A program made the position numbers and the translations under genes. Shown here one piece after another: positions 43,019-55,195 of a stretch of DNA of 64,000 bases (within the stretch, counting starts at the first letter, position 1; each line of letters starts with the position of its first letter). Origin of the DNA: Manduca sexta (Eukaryota; Arthropoda; Insecta; Lepidoptera; Sphingidae). Location: positions 3,038,001-3,102,000 of the forward strand of contig NC_051124.1 in assembly GCF_014839805.1 (NCBI RefSeq), in the 5' to 3' direction. The notes beneath the pieces were generated by a model that ran no database searches, was not told the origin of the DNA, and saw nothing but the letters and a program-made list of their open reading frames with translations.

Positions 43019-44288
43019 CTACACTTTCAACTTGATGAAAACCTTTGACGACGAGTCTCGCTTTATACTTGATAATATTACCATAAGCATCCCTTTTAAT
43101 TTTGTAAATCCATTTACATGGTATAACCTTTTGTTAGGTCTATCTACTAAATTCCATGTATGGAGTTTCCTTAAGGAACTATACTCATCAACCATAGCAT
43201 GTTGCCACTTATCAGCATCATCGGCATGAGTAGCTTCGTAATATGTCGTAGGTTCATTAGAATCTACCATTGACGTATTGTAAGCTTTATAAAAATTTGT
43301 TGTTTTTCTGTCTCTGGAAGGGTATCTGCGCTCAGGGTGCGATTCCTGTTCCAAATTCGCTGTCACTTCTTCCACACTAGGCATCCTTAAGTCACTGAGA
43401 GACTCTCGCTCTTCCAGAGTCACTGACTCTTTTGCACTTTCTAGATTTACTGGTAAAGTTGCTTCAGCCGCCGGGCTGATACTCTCATCACAGTCATAGA
43501 ATTGACAGTCATGATCAAACTCAGACTCAATCTCTTTTGCTCATCAAATAACAATATAGATTTTGCCTGTGCGACAGATTGCTTCTGCTTTAGCGCTGTA
43601 AAGCAATTTTCAAAAAGGTTGCATCTCTGGATATAATAACTTTTCGTGGGTTAGCAGGATCCCTAAAAATATAAGTGCCTGGATTTTCAGAATAACCGAC
43701 GAAAATTGCTTCCTGTGCCTTGACATCTAATTTCTTCCTGTGACACGAAGGTATATGGACTAGAGCTCTACAACCAAATACTTTTAGATGGCTAAGATCA
43801 CCTTTTCGTCCATACCATTTGTCATAAGGAATTTGTCCACCTAAGGCTCGATGAGGAGACCTATTCTTAAGGTAAATGGCAACTTGGAATGCATCTTCCC
43901 AGAATGCTTTCGGTAGTGAACTTTCAGCTAGCAACGTTCTTGCCTTTTCTGTAACCGAACGATGGGTGCGTTCCGCTACTCCAACTTGCTGAGGACTATA
44001 AGGCGTCGTTGTTTGATGTTCTATACCTTTTGAAGCAAGATAATCAACAAACTCTTTATTCACGAACTCCTTACCTCCATCAGTCCTAATTGCTTTAATT
44101 GTTTTATCTAACTGATTTTCAACAAAACATTGAAACACACAAAATATATCTTTGACTTCTGTTTTAGAAGAAATAAAATAAGCAAACACTTTTCGCGTAT
44201 AATCGTCTACTATTGTCAACATATATCTATTTCCTTGAAAAGAAGTTGTAGACACCGGTCCCATCAAATCCATATGGATCAGTTCCAA
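43019..44288 (-). pseudogene. pol: Copia integrase and linker, copy 2
   Basis: The integrase core (44288-43590) has the same three acidic residues as copy 1. It is cut at 43610, where an A-run is one base shorter, and again at 43540, where an A of TTTTAGCTC is missing. The linker resumes at 43423-43019. Copy 1 is open through both positions, so these two breaks are private to this copy. Confidence 0.92.
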
Positions 44289-44503
44289 AGGGAAGTAGCC
44301 CTATTAAACGCTAACCTTTTGAAAGGTTTTCTTGCTTGTTTACCTTCCACGCAAGCGATACAACTAGTTTTATCTACTCCTGTATACTTTATACCTACCT
44401 TGTGATTTTTCAGTTGGTTCATGCCTATACGACACAAATGTCCTAACCTCTTATGCCAAATTTGATAACTATCCTGACAGCCAGAGTGCACATCTTGTGT
44501 CAA
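44279..44503 (-). pseudogene. pol: Copia GAG-pre-integrase domain, copy 2
   Basis: Identical in translation to 33973-34197 (WHKRLGHL, CIACVEGKQ), with the same breaks on both sides. Confidence 0.88.
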
Positions 44504-45701
44504 AAATTATCCGCCACATTCTCGGAAACATTTACAGTACCATCTAAAACGTACAGTCCACCACAGGGCGAGGCATGAGCAACAGATTCACCTGTAAAAT
44601 TAAAAGTATCAGATTTATAAAAGTTACATCCATTTTTATCAAAAACACAAATAAAACCCTTTTCAACAGTTTTATATACAGATAACAAACTAGCTTTCAA
44701 ATCTGGTATATAAGCAACATCACTAATATTGTTGACCACGTTCTCGGGCGTGTTTATTGAAATATTTCCAATTCCGCAGCACTTAATCTGTTCTCCATTT
44801 GCGACAGTAACAGTACCTTGATTCTGTATCGAGATATTCTAAAACCAGTCCCGTCTAGAAGTCATGTGTCTAGTACAACCTGAATCTACATAAATTATGT
44901 CCTTTCTTGGGTTTCCAGAAGTATTAAGACTTGTAAATATCGTATCATTGGTATTTACCGCATTGCCTTTCTCCTTCTTGTTTCTCTGTGGACAGTCTGG
45001 TCTCTTATGTCCAGGTGTCTTGCACTCATAACAAACTATATTCTTCTTCATTGACTTAGGCTTCTTCTTCGCATGAAAGACAGAGTCTAATGATGTAGCC
45101 ACATCTTTGGACATTTCATTAAGCAGTTTTGTTTTCACCAACTCTGTAGTCACGTCTACATTGCAATTTTCTAAAGCCATAATGAGAGGTTCATACCTTG
45201 GAGTTAGACCTCCCAAAAGTATTGCAGCAATAGACTTGTCCTCTATGACTACATCAATATCCGCAAGATCCTGTGCGGTTGACATAACTGCGTTAATATA
45301 TAGTTCAATATTTTTGAACTCTGATAGACTCAACCTGTACAGTCTACGCTCCAAAAATAATCTTCGTCCTATTCCCTTATCTTCAAAGGCTTTTTGCAAA
45401 CAAGTCCATGCCTCAGATGCAGTTTTCGCACATCTTATATGGGTTATCGCTGCACCTTCTACTGATAAGCATATCTTTGCTAATGCCTTTGCGTCTTTGC
45501 GTACCTTTGTAGAGGCAGGGGTTGTGTCTCCATCTCGGTATCCACTAATTGTTTCCCATAAATCCTCATGGATAAGGTAATTTCGCATCTTGAACTTCCA
45601 AGTCGGATATCCATCTTTTATCCTCAAACAAGGAAATGGAAAAGATGTGATCGACGCAGGGAATTTTTCATACTCGAAACATCTCCAGATTCATGTGACA
45701 T
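44500..45701 (-). pseudogene. gag: Copia Gag and protease, copy 2
   Basis: Gag is open for 263 codons from about 45627 to 44839, spanning the site that is frameshifted in copy 1. It includes the zinc knuckle CYECKTPGHKRPDC and YVDSGCTRHM. It then ends at a substitution near 44841, where CAG (Gln) of copy 1 is TAG. The downstream protease remainder (44739-44500) is open. The N-terminal ATG at 45701 is out of frame here too, but with a different base count from copy 1. Confidence 0.9.
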
Positions 45702-45783
45702 TTTCAGACTATTACTATTTCCTAGTCACACAAAAATATATTCAACTTTATTTTACTAAATAACGTGAAAAACTAAGAACTAA

Positions 45784-45801
45784 GCGTTCGTGCTGATAAC
45801 G
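45784..45801 (-). other. Copia primer-binding site, copy 2
   Basis: Same sequence as 35477-35494. Confidence 0.6.
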
Positions 45802-45978
45802 TGTTGTAAATATGGTATATGTTCTTAGTAATTAAATAAAGTTAGTAAAAAGATGTTATTGACATGAGTGTTTATTTCGGACTAAAGAGAAGTAACTATG
45901 GCAAACAAAATACAATTAGTTCTAAAAATAGAACATATAAAAAATAATAAGTCACGACGAAGGTTACAATCTCCAACA
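45802..45978 (-). repeat. Copia 5' LTR, copy 2
   Basis: 177 bp. At the three sites where 35495-35671 is unusual it agrees with the 3' LTRs. Confidence 0.95.
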
Positions 45979-45983
45979 GTACC

Positions 45984-46759
45984 TACCCAGGCAGCCTCCT
46001 ACCAGTAAATGTCTGACAGAGTTTCGAAAGGCAACATATGTCTATCTAAAACCATTCGAGACAATCATGCCTACTGAACGGTTCGGCGGAAGCATCCAGG
46101 ATTATAGGCAGAATAGAACACGAGCGAAGGCAAACTATTCTAAAGTCTGAGCTGCGGAAAAGTTGGCGAATGGTGCGGGCGGTAATGGCTTTAACTATCA
46201 AGCTAGGGCTTCACATGTCAGCACGCGTGGGTCTTTAGTCATTATTCGAATATACATTAATAATAACGACTTAATTTACCTCTAGTAATCTCTTCTCCTT
46301 AAATACCCAACTCATAGCTCTGACTTTACTCACTGTTCTTTCGCTGTCCAATCTATTCTTCTATGGAATTCCCAACCGAAATCAGATCGTCGACCACTCG
46401 GTTTGCCTTCAAAAAGAGAGTTCGACAGTTACTGCTGAATGAAGCGGAATAGTCACCACCTTAACTTATAATATTACATTATATTCTTATGTATATATGT
46501 ATATTTATATGTTTATGTAATTATAATGTGTATTTTATGTATTTTGATAGTTACAATGTTACTTATATCGTATTTATAGTTATAATAGGTATTTTATATA
46601 TTTATCTTCTTTCTCAGTGTCATATTACCGTGTAGCACCTACCATGATTATCTCTGCACCACCGTAAGGTTGACTGGTAGAGAATGCCTATGGTATTAAG
46701 TTTGCCTGTATACATTTGTATATGAAGTGCTAATAAATAAAATAAATAAATAAAAAAGG
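45984..46759 (+). mobile_element. Family B right part and LINE 3' end, copy 2
   Basis: Equivalent of 35677-36445, with a CTG insertion near 46433 and a longer A-run near 46413. Confidence 0.6.
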
Positions 46760-47647
46760 GGCTTATTTGGGAGTATTTAAATAGCCTTATTAGTGATTCT
46801 ACCCATGTTAAAAACAATCCATATTACATTCCTGCTGCTTACTATGCTTTAAAAAAGGCATATAATATAACAATTCAGATTATGTTCTATCTGTATCCTA
46901 AATTTACTCCAAAATTGTTCAATAATACCTCATTTACTTCTAACAAGCCTCTAGAGAATATCTTTACAATCTTATGCATCTGTAATATTAAGATCCGGAG
47001 ATGACAAGATTGTTCGTCATTGAACTGGTACCTTTTTAGGGCACACGCCATAGATCTCTGAGCGGTGGTTGTATCGCGATAAAAAGTTGTATTTATAGTC
47101 AAATTTAAATTTTATTTCTTCAACCGTTGTATAAATATATAAAATAAAACCAGATAAAGCGTCTTGAGTGGTTCATGAACTATAAAATCGTATAATGCAT
47201 AAGCCGATGCCAAAAGTAATAAACCCTACATAAAAAGGAGTGCGCAATGACGTCATCGCGGCTGCAATTATAATATATTTACAAATATAGATATATAATA
47301 ACTTTGTGAATGTGTTTCTAGGGAGATAATCTTTGAAACTACTTCACGAACTTACGGCAAAGTTCTAAGCTGGATTTTGAACCTTATGCTGTGAACTAAG
47401 AGTGTAATCTTGGGAACTTTCTTTCACGCTACAACAAAAGTCTCTTAAGCTCGTGTTTGAATGTAATTTTAATATAATGAGGCTTTAGATCATACTGAGT
47501 GTTTATTTTGCTTCAAGGAAGAGCACACTGCTAGGATTTGTCAAATACTGAACACAATGTTTATTTTTTTTATTTTTATACTTCAAACGCTTCTGACCTT
47601 TTATTTTGTATACAAAGCATAGAATTTTAATGACGGTAATAAAAATA

Positions 47648-47657
47648 AAAAAAAAAA
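47648..47657 (-). terminator. Pol III-type T-run, copy 2
   Basis: T-run directly after the tRNA-like gene, one base longer than in copy 1. Confidence 0.55.
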
Positions 47658-47738
47658 CAGCTCGTGAGGGATTTGAACCCCCGACCTCCACTTATAGGCA
47701 TTTCTAGATGGGTGCTCTTACCGCTGAGCTAACGAGCC
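47658..47738 (-). tRNA. tRNA-like gene, copy 2
   Basis: All 81 bases equal 37341-37421, including the unusual anticodon region, so that oddity is not a single-read error. Confidence 0.6.
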
Positions 47739-49581
47739 TGTTGCGCAATTGACATAATAACAGACCATTATAATATACAATGGATGACGTCATCATAAAT
47801 GATTAATATTACTTTTAGAGCTCCATAATTTTGTCTGTATGCTCGGATGTTTTTATCTAAAAGGACCGTCGCATATATGATTGAATTCAGTGAAGAGATT
47901 TTTTTACTGTCACACTATTATCGACGTTGTCTTCATTGAAATAATATTCAAAATCAATTAACACAACAATATTTTTTTTGCCCTTATGATAGATCGAAAA
48001 AGCGATTGAGATTATTTATTGAAAATGGCCATACAGAATAGTTTTTAATTAATAAAAATAAAGGAACGTGGTATGTAGATGAGACCAGGTTTTATAATTG
48101 CGCAGTCGCAATTTTTGTTTATATCATGTTAATGACTAAGCTATGACGAGTTGAAATATTCATAAATTCTGAATATAATGGGTACAACACGTAGCAACTT
48201 CCCACCGAGGCAATTCTTGTACGCTCGCTCTTCATACCGAATGTAGGTACCCCTATGAACAAGGGGACATTTACAACGGCTCTAGACATACTGTCCAGTG
48301 TGTATACCTCATGGTTGTAACTACAGTTGAGGCCTGAGGACTCTCGAATATTTCCTGGCCTCCCTTCCGCTTATTTTGAGAAGGTTCCACTCCGTGCCGG
48401 GTTCATATTTTTTATGAGTGTATGCCACTTTATTTCCGCCGCCCCGTGTAGCTAGGTTTATGTATGTATGTTTCTAAAATACTTAATAATGTTCCATTTG
48501 TTTGTATTATGGAAGGCACTAAAGTTAAATAAACGAATGGTTAATTAAATTAAGTGAGCGTGCTCTTAAATCTGCCGCCTCTTAGAGGCTGCCGCCCATA
48601 GGCCGCAGCCTATACGGCCTATTTACAAATTTAGGACTGGTTCCACTAGTGTTGACGGCGTCCGATAATAAAAAAAAACATGTAGTTTATGGGCGGTCGT
48701 ATCGTTTACCATCAGGCGAACGTCATGCGTCATCATTCAATTGTAAAAAACCTATCGAAATATAATTCGCCCGATAAAAGCGTGGAGCTTGGAAGTTGTG
48801 AAAAGGGTTGAATTTCAACAAAATAATATTGAGCCGGTAATAATATCCTTAATCCGACTTCCGAGGAGTTTGTAAATTTACCTTTTCATAACTTCCTCGA
48901 CTCAAACAATAATCCAAAATAACAAAATGAATTATCATATTTTTGTTATTAAAACTCTGTTTAAATTTTTCTTTGTGAGAAACTTTTACGTTTTAAATTA
49001 TGACTGATATTTCTTGTTTTTTTTGTAAATGTGAAATAGATTAGAGGATGGTAACTGCAGAGAGAGGTCATAATCCCGTAGCAGCCATGTTTCATTTATT
49101 TTTATACGGCCTGCAAAGATAATTTAGTTATGGTGCCACGAGCCTCAACGTTACTTCATTGACCTACTTACGTTTCTAAAAACTTTATTATTTAACGTGT
49201 TATTTATTTTAATATAAGGTATTCACAATTCATTGAGTGAGTTTATTAGACGAAAAGTATTCAGCTCAAGTGTTTTTTTTTTTTTTTACTTTTAATGAAA
49301 GTTCCCATATTAGATGTGCCATTTGGAAAAGTTCAGCGGGCCGCATGCAATAGCGCCGCGGGTCGCATGTACGCGCTCTGCGGCCTGCAGATTTGGTGTA
49401 GCTGTCCTAGAGCATGCACCATGATGTAATTTCTTTTGAAACAATAAATATATATTTCTGCTTTATTTCCTTTAAGTTGGTATAATTATAAATTTGAAAT
49501 ATTGTGATGGTATTCTATTTTAATTCTCAACTAAATAAATAAGGATAATTAAGAAATAAGTCGAGCATAACTATCTTCACA
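47739..49581. other. Unrecognised, equivalent of 37422-39258
   Basis: Several block-specific indels (near 48250, 48312, 48670 and 49225). No gene is supported. Confidence 0.45.
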
Positions 49582-49723
49582 TATTATAAAACAAAAACCG
49601 CCGCTGCGTCTGTCTGAACTCGATAAACTCAAAAACCGAACGCATTTCGATGAAATTTTGTATGGAGAAAGTCGGATACCCTGGAAAGAACATATACTTT
49701 TTTATTTCGTGATAACTAATACG
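49582..49723 (+). mobile_element. Helitron-internal module fragment, copy 2
   Basis: Equivalent of 39259-39400. Confidence 0.5.
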
Positions 49724-50012
49724 CGTGCCAAACTGAGAGCATAGGCTTATATAACACAAATAATATGCAAGATCCTGTACCATAGATTGAGGAAAATGTA
49801 TTTTTATGACTGCATAATAGCATTCAGGCCCGGTAATGATAAGGCGGCCATGTGCGGTCAGTTAACGCCACAGGAATAATTTGATCCGCTCTTATGTGTC
49901 ATTATCGATTGAATGACGTCAAACGGAATCAAAATGTACAGCATATTGCAATGACATCGGTATGGTTTGATAGTATTATGTTCAGAAATGTAGATAAATA
50001 TAGCGTAACTCC

Positions 50013-50295
50013 AGTCCTACTGCTGGGCACAGGCCTCCTCTACTATCGAGAGGGATTATGTCTTAGTCCACCACGCTGGCCTAGTGCGGATTGGCAGACT
50101 TCCCACATCTTCGAAATTCCTATAGAGAACTTCTCAGATGTGCAGCTTTCCTCACGATTTGTTAAAGCGAACGATAAATTCACAAAGAATACACACATGA
50201 TTTTAGAAAAGTCAGAGGTGTGTGCCCTTGGAATTTGAACCTGCGGACATTCGTCTTGGCAGTCCGTTCCACAACCAACTAGGCTATCACCGCTT
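50013..50295 (-). mobile_element. SINE-A copy in block 2
   Basis: Equivalent of 39690-39972. Confidence 0.87.
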
Positions 50296-50497
50296 TAATT
50301 TAATCATTATTATGATTGGTTAATTTTTGTTGGCGATCCTAATCGATAACTATGGATTAAACGAAAGCTAGTAGATTAATTTATCAATTATGAGAATCAA
50401 CATAAGTCTTTAGTATTTATTCATGTGATTGACCCATGGCTGTCAATTGTTTAGAGATATAATCGATAAGATCATTCGATTCCGTAAACATTGCTGG

Positions 50498-50709
50498 TGG
50501 TAGGATATATTTTATATCAGCCCGGATAGCGACCACCGTATACAAGGTGTTAAAACCCGCCATAGTGATCCACGGAAGTGTGTTGCATTTTGAGATTAGC
50601 CTGTGTATTGCTGTTTCAACAGGCAGGCATAATTGTAACGATTGTCGAAGGGCAATCATGTCTCGGCAGTCGAGTAGGGGTGCAGTCGCTTTGCCATGCG
50701 CATATAAAA
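50498..50709 (+). repeat. Family C copy in block 2
   Basis: Equivalent of 40175-40386. Confidence 0.82.
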
Positions 50710-51254
50710 AATTAAAATATAAAGTATTTTTGCGTAATGTGCAGCTGTCTTTGTTTTAATGAAGCTAGAATGATTGAAGCTACTGGACATTATGGATAGC
50801 AAGATGCAAAACTCAGGGTACCTTTAAATGATATTGCTTTAGTAGCAGAGGCGGCCTTTAGGGGAGAAAAACCGGGCAACTGAACGGGTGGCTACGCTGC
50901 AACTGTCGTGTTCACAAGGCACGTCGCTTATAAGGGCCTCGCGCGGTGACTTGGAGGACCTTTTTTTCGTTCTTACTGACAAAAGTATTAAAACCGTTTT
51001 ATATAAAAATATTTTACTTAATATTTTTAAAATTTAGAATTCTTACATTTTACATTTTCTAACTATTATGTCCATGACAACATTTTAAAACACAACGAAT
51101 TTTTAATTGAATGCCGTCACGTGTCACATACAAGCAAAGTCTAGTCTAGAGAGGTATAAAATCCTGCGGTAGACTAGACTTAATTGTATTGTGCACTTTG
51201 CGGTGCCTGATAAAAACAAAATTGCTCTGACCGTGTTCTGCTGGCTGGAAAATT

Positions 51255-51420
51255 GATCGTATGCGAGAATCCGTCTGGGTAGACCACCGCAATATCTGTT
51301 TCTGCTGCTGAGTTTCGTTCAAGCACAACTGTTCTTTGTTGCACCATCAGGCTTTGGAATAGTTGTCATGGGCGTGTATTCCCTTCTCCCTATAATCCTG
51401 GGACCTTCCGATACAGCCTG
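51255..51420 (-). repeat. Family B distal part, decayed
   Basis: GCGAGAATCCGTCTGGGTAG, ACCGCAATATCTGTTTCTGC and CCCTATAATCCTGGGACC are the reverse of the outer family B sequence at 31.2 and 35.8 kb. Confidence 0.55.
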
Positions 51421-52439
51421 AAAAAACATCTTAGTAGGCCAGTATGATTGTGTCGAATGGCATGAGATAGCTCTATTAGTCTATCTAGACGACATCGCGT
51501 GTACTATTAAATGCAGTGCATCTGTTAGTACGCGCGATCTAGATTAAATAAAAATTAGTTTTATAATAACAGATTAGGTCCTAGTTTGACGAGCGCAGCA
51601 TGATGAACGATAAACAGGAAGCGTGCAAACTCCTAATAAAACAAACTCGTCTAATAATTCACAAAAAAGAAGCCTAAACTTAAAATCTTACGTTCGTAAG
51701 ATCAATTTTATAGTGTCATGAAACTGAAAGAGTACGTGTAGCAGAATTTCATTATACCCGCGACCAGTGTCGTATGTCAGGCAAACTGTCCATTAAACTT
51801 GACAGGATGAGCGTAGGCTCGCCGCACGCACAATTTGGCGTTAATAACGCGGCTATTTTCAGCTAATGAATATATAGCAATACTAGTTAACAGCTAAATG
51901 GAGGTGATCTTGACGGAAAGACGTGTGGTGTACCTAACAGTGGTATATCTATTGAATATGGTGATGAGTTCATTGATATTTTATTATAATTAGCTATAAG
52001 CAAGATTGCTATTCGCTTTTTTGCTTGAATGCTAATATCTGGAACTACTGATTAAATTTAAAAGATGTGTTCTTTTATAGAAATTACAATCCTCTAAACG
52101 ATGATCTGAACATTTAAAAACTTGATTATTAGTATTGGTATAAAGATCAGTCAAGCTTTTATGTTACATAGCCATCTTCCATCAAAAGACACGGTACCTC
52201 ATATACTAAAAATAATATCTATTTTAATTCCGGACGTTGGTTCGTTTTAATCCGGTAACAGATAAGGATTCCCGGTACGTAATGCGGCCACTTTGTTACT
52301 GTCGGGGAATAATGGGAACTAACCCAGATCCAATCAATGAACGAAGGCGATTTTTGAAACAAGTGAATGACGAGTCGTGCAAGCCGATGGATTGTAAGCA
52401 AGATTTACTAATACTAACACTATACAAAACTTTGAATTA
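51421..52439. other. Nothing recognised
   Basis: No repeat or coding support. Confidence 0.4.
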
Positions 52440-52640
52440 TAAAATACTGTATGACGCAGCATGTATGTGTGGGCTGACTATTAGAAGACCGCGGAATAAA
52501 GTGGTGATGGATCAGTGTGAAGTGAATAGAAAAAAAATTAAAGTTATGCTTAGATGGTTTGGACATTTGAAGAAGCCAAGATTTGCACATAGAAGGCTTA
52601 TAATGAAGATATAGATATAAGGTGAGTGCGAATGGAAGAG
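52440..52640 (+). pseudogene. LINE reverse transcriptase C-terminal remnant
   Basis: The second half of a 125-codon frame (52237-52614) reads KIKVMLRWFGHLKK after a run beginning GLTIRR. L-R-W-x-G-H is the signature near the C-terminus of many insect LINE reverse transcriptases. The N-terminal part of the frame does not look related. It is a short truncated relic, clade not determined. Confidence 0.5.
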
Positions 52641-53389
52641 CCCGAAGGGGTCGACCGCTCCGAATGTTCAAATGTCAGATATCTGACTTTATTGCCAATG
52701 GCCAGGTCAAAAATTCCCCAAACTTGCCGGAACGTATCAAAATTTGATGAAAGTGGAAGCAAAAGAAATGTGTGAGAATTGAGCAAAATGGCCATTCATA
52801 TTCTTTGCATACCTTACCCTTACGAGACAGAGACGTGATGTATGCATGTATGCATGTGTATTCTTCATCTGAGACAATCTACTTACAGTGTATTTCTCTT
52901 ACACTGTGCAATTATAAAGATTACGTATTAACGAAAATAAAACTAGATTTTAGATTTTTCGCAATTTTATATTCTTTTATTTGCTCCCGACGTTTCGAGA
53001 ACTTGGCTTTAAGGTCACAGGGCGGACTGAGGAGTTGGTTGACTGAGAAGTCCACGTTGCAATATAAGTGTATATTTATTATAAGAACACTTTTATAATG
53101 AAACTCCATTGTACTCGGCTCCGCTGCCGTGAAAGTTCTTACCCGAGTAAAAGCCCTATTATGCTCTCAACAAAAACAAAATATAGCATATAGTATATTA
53201 ATAAAGTACTTCGCTCCATCAAAGGTGTTTTTAATAAAATCTCATATGAGAAAATTGAAATGAGCATCGGTTAATGGCACCCAAATTAATAAGATTCTAG
53301 TAACGAGATGCTACCACCAGAAACCATAGTAATTGACAATAATTTATATTGCAACTGAATAAATTTGAGTACAATATGTATTCATACTT
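52641..53389. other. Mostly unrecognised
   Basis: 52985-53040 (CCCGACGTTTCGAGAACTTG) and 53104-53230 (GGCTCCGCTGCCGTGAAAGT) are element-tail scraps. No gene is supported. Confidence 0.4.
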
Positions 53390-53462
53390 TTTTTTAAAGA
53401 TTTTTGTCTGTACACGCATCACGCAAAAGCTACTTGATGGAATTTGATGCAGTTATCATTAA
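53390..53462 (+). mobile_element. Older Helitron-like remnant
   Basis: TACACGCATCACGCAAAAGC and GAATTTGATGCAGTTATCAT match 2440-2505. It is interrupted by the element that follows. Confidence 0.45.
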
Positions 53463-53758
53463 CTAGCGACCCGCCCCGGCTTCGCACGGGTGCAATGGTG
53501 ATACTAAATACACTACAGAAAAACTGTGAACGTTGTATATAAAAACATAGCGGCCCGCTCTGGCTTCGCACGGGTATAACATAACAAAATAACAGTATTT
53601 CTCCACTATTTAATGGATGTTATTATTATACATATAAACCTTCCTCTTGAATCACTCTATCTATTAAAAAAAACTGCATCAAAATCCGTTGCGTAGTTTT
53701 AAAGATTTAAGCATACATAGGGACAGAGAAAGCGACTTTGTTTTATGCTATGTAGTGA
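53463..53758 (-). mobile_element. Compact non-autonomous Helitron (296 bp)
   Basis: Minus strand: starts TCACTACATAGCATAAAACA after an A, continues TCGCTTTCTCTGTCCCTATG, and ends GCGAAGCCGGGGCGGGTCGC then TAG, with CTAG at 53466-53463 followed by T. TC...CTAG between A and T is the rolling-circle signature. The terminal ACCCGTGCGAAGCC hairpin region appears twice (53473-53490 and 53557-53574). I recall this sequence type as widespread across insects. Confidence 0.7.
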
Positions 53759-53880
53759 TGCTAGTATAACTTAAAATATAGTTCTCCATTTTATTTCGAA
53801 AAATATAAAGCTGTGAGCAAAAGTTATTTAATAATATAATAAATCATGTGCGAGAATCGTGCAATATTACTTTTCAATAG

Positions 53881-54105
53881 ACTACCTCGGTGGCATAGTT
53901 GTATTACGACTATCGTGGTTCGAATCCATGGGAAATTTCGTGGTCAAGAGAAATGATATTCAGTTTTTCTAGTCAGTCTATAGTCTGGAAATGTACCACT
54001 AAATGACAAAAGACTCACTCCATATTACATGGGACCTAACATAGCTTGCGAAATGTGGGTGTTTTACATCTCTGCCCTTCCTTGGGGGATAAAGTATAAC
54101 GTGTT
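53881..54105 (+). mobile_element. Family D SINE, full head
   Basis: A box TGGCATAGTTG at 53891-53901 and perfect B box GGTTCGAATCC at 53917-53927 show tRNA derivation. The body is AGTCTATAGTCTGGAAATGT and ATTACATGGGACCTAACATA, and the tail TCTGCCCTTCCTTGGGGGAT. Confidence 0.78.
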
Positions 54106-54840
54106 TTGTATTGTCACTATTTCTCATTCATCTATATTGTTGACCTGGTTATCTTGAGTCCCTAAATACCCAAAAACTTCGACTGACACTTTAGCAAAAT
54201 AAATCCTCCCTCATTTAGCATTCTCACTTACCGCATTAAAGTCGGAGCTTTGCGAATGGGTCAGTTTTAAAACTGATTAATTATTTCTCTTAAATTTTCT
54301 TTAAATGCTGTAAACAGCGACCACATGACCGACGATTTTCACGTTTGCGGTTTGAATACGATTAATCGTTTCGCTCGATCTTTCGATTCTTTAAATTCAA
54401 CCAAATTTCTATTACATGCGCGCATAAATATTTAGTGTGCAAAAAGAATTTTAAATCAATAACTGCATTGCATATTTGATAAATTCATTTCTCGAAAATT
54501 AGTAACAAGTTCACGTTAGGGGCTGATATTTCTGGAATAACTAAATTTTCCTTATTAGCTATGTATGATGAAATGCATTTCCATGGCACCAATGAGGCTA
54601 TTCCCAAAGTTTCATTATCACTGTTTGCTATTAATTACTCAAAATGCAATTTCAAATCCATTTATCATTGCGTATAATACTTACTTTGCATAACCAAGTT
54701 AGTTACTACCTTTACCTGTGAATAAGCGATTGAATAATTCACTTTCCCGCTGCTTGCCGAACAATTGTGCTAATACGATGTCGCATCGCATCACCATACG
54801 ATATCGTGTCACGACTTAATAAAAGTTTATCTAAGTAAAT
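54106..54840. other. Nothing recognised
   Basis: No repeat or coding support. Confidence 0.45.
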
Positions 54841-55195
54841 TTCACTTAATGTAGTTATTTATTTTATTTAACTACACCAGTATGTATTTATATATATATT
54901 TTAAATATGTTATCTATTCTTATATGTTATCTATTCTTATATGTTTATACATGTATTTATTTGTTATTTTAAGTGTTTTTTTAATATTTTAGTTTAACTT
55001 TTTCTATCTTAAAACCTGTCTTGTATACAATAACTCCTTTTTTTCCTCTGTCTACACACTACGGTTGTTTGAAATAATTTACATCAAGTGATTAATTAAT
55101 ACCCCAATTGTACTCTAGTAGGAGACTGTATTATGACATGTTATTTTTTTCGTGATGTGTAAATGTTTGCAATAAAGCGTTATAAATAAATAAAT
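54841..55195 (+). mobile_element. Probable LINE 3' untranslated region
   Basis: AT-rich, with TGTCTACACACTACGGTTGT, GATGTGTAAATGTTTGCAATAA and an ending AAAGCGTTATAAATAAATAAAT. The polyadenylation-like signal and A-rich tail suggest a LINE 3' end. A two-fold ATGTTATCTATTCTTAT repeat lies at 54906-54941. Confidence 0.45.

Larger units (their letters stand above)
41515..45978 (-). mobile_element. Ty1/copia LTR retrotransposon, copy 2
   Basis: Same insertion as 31210-35671, with the same GTACC duplications (41510-41514 and 45979-45983) and the same flanks, so it is the same locus rather than an independent insertion. The LTRs are 41515-41691 and 45802-45978. It differs by private indels and a nonsense substitution in the protease region. 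Confidence 0.95.
41330..51152 (+). repeat. Duplicated block, copy 2 (9823 bp)
   Basis: Starts at the base equivalent to 31026 and ends at the equivalent of 40829. The offset drifts from 10304 to 10323 through small indels, mostly in homopolymers. Confidence 0.95.

Noticed and set aside
31026..51152. Biological segmental duplication creating two Copia loci
   Set aside because: The copy boundaries coincide with the N run on both sides. A real tandem duplication would not be expected to end exactly at contig ends.
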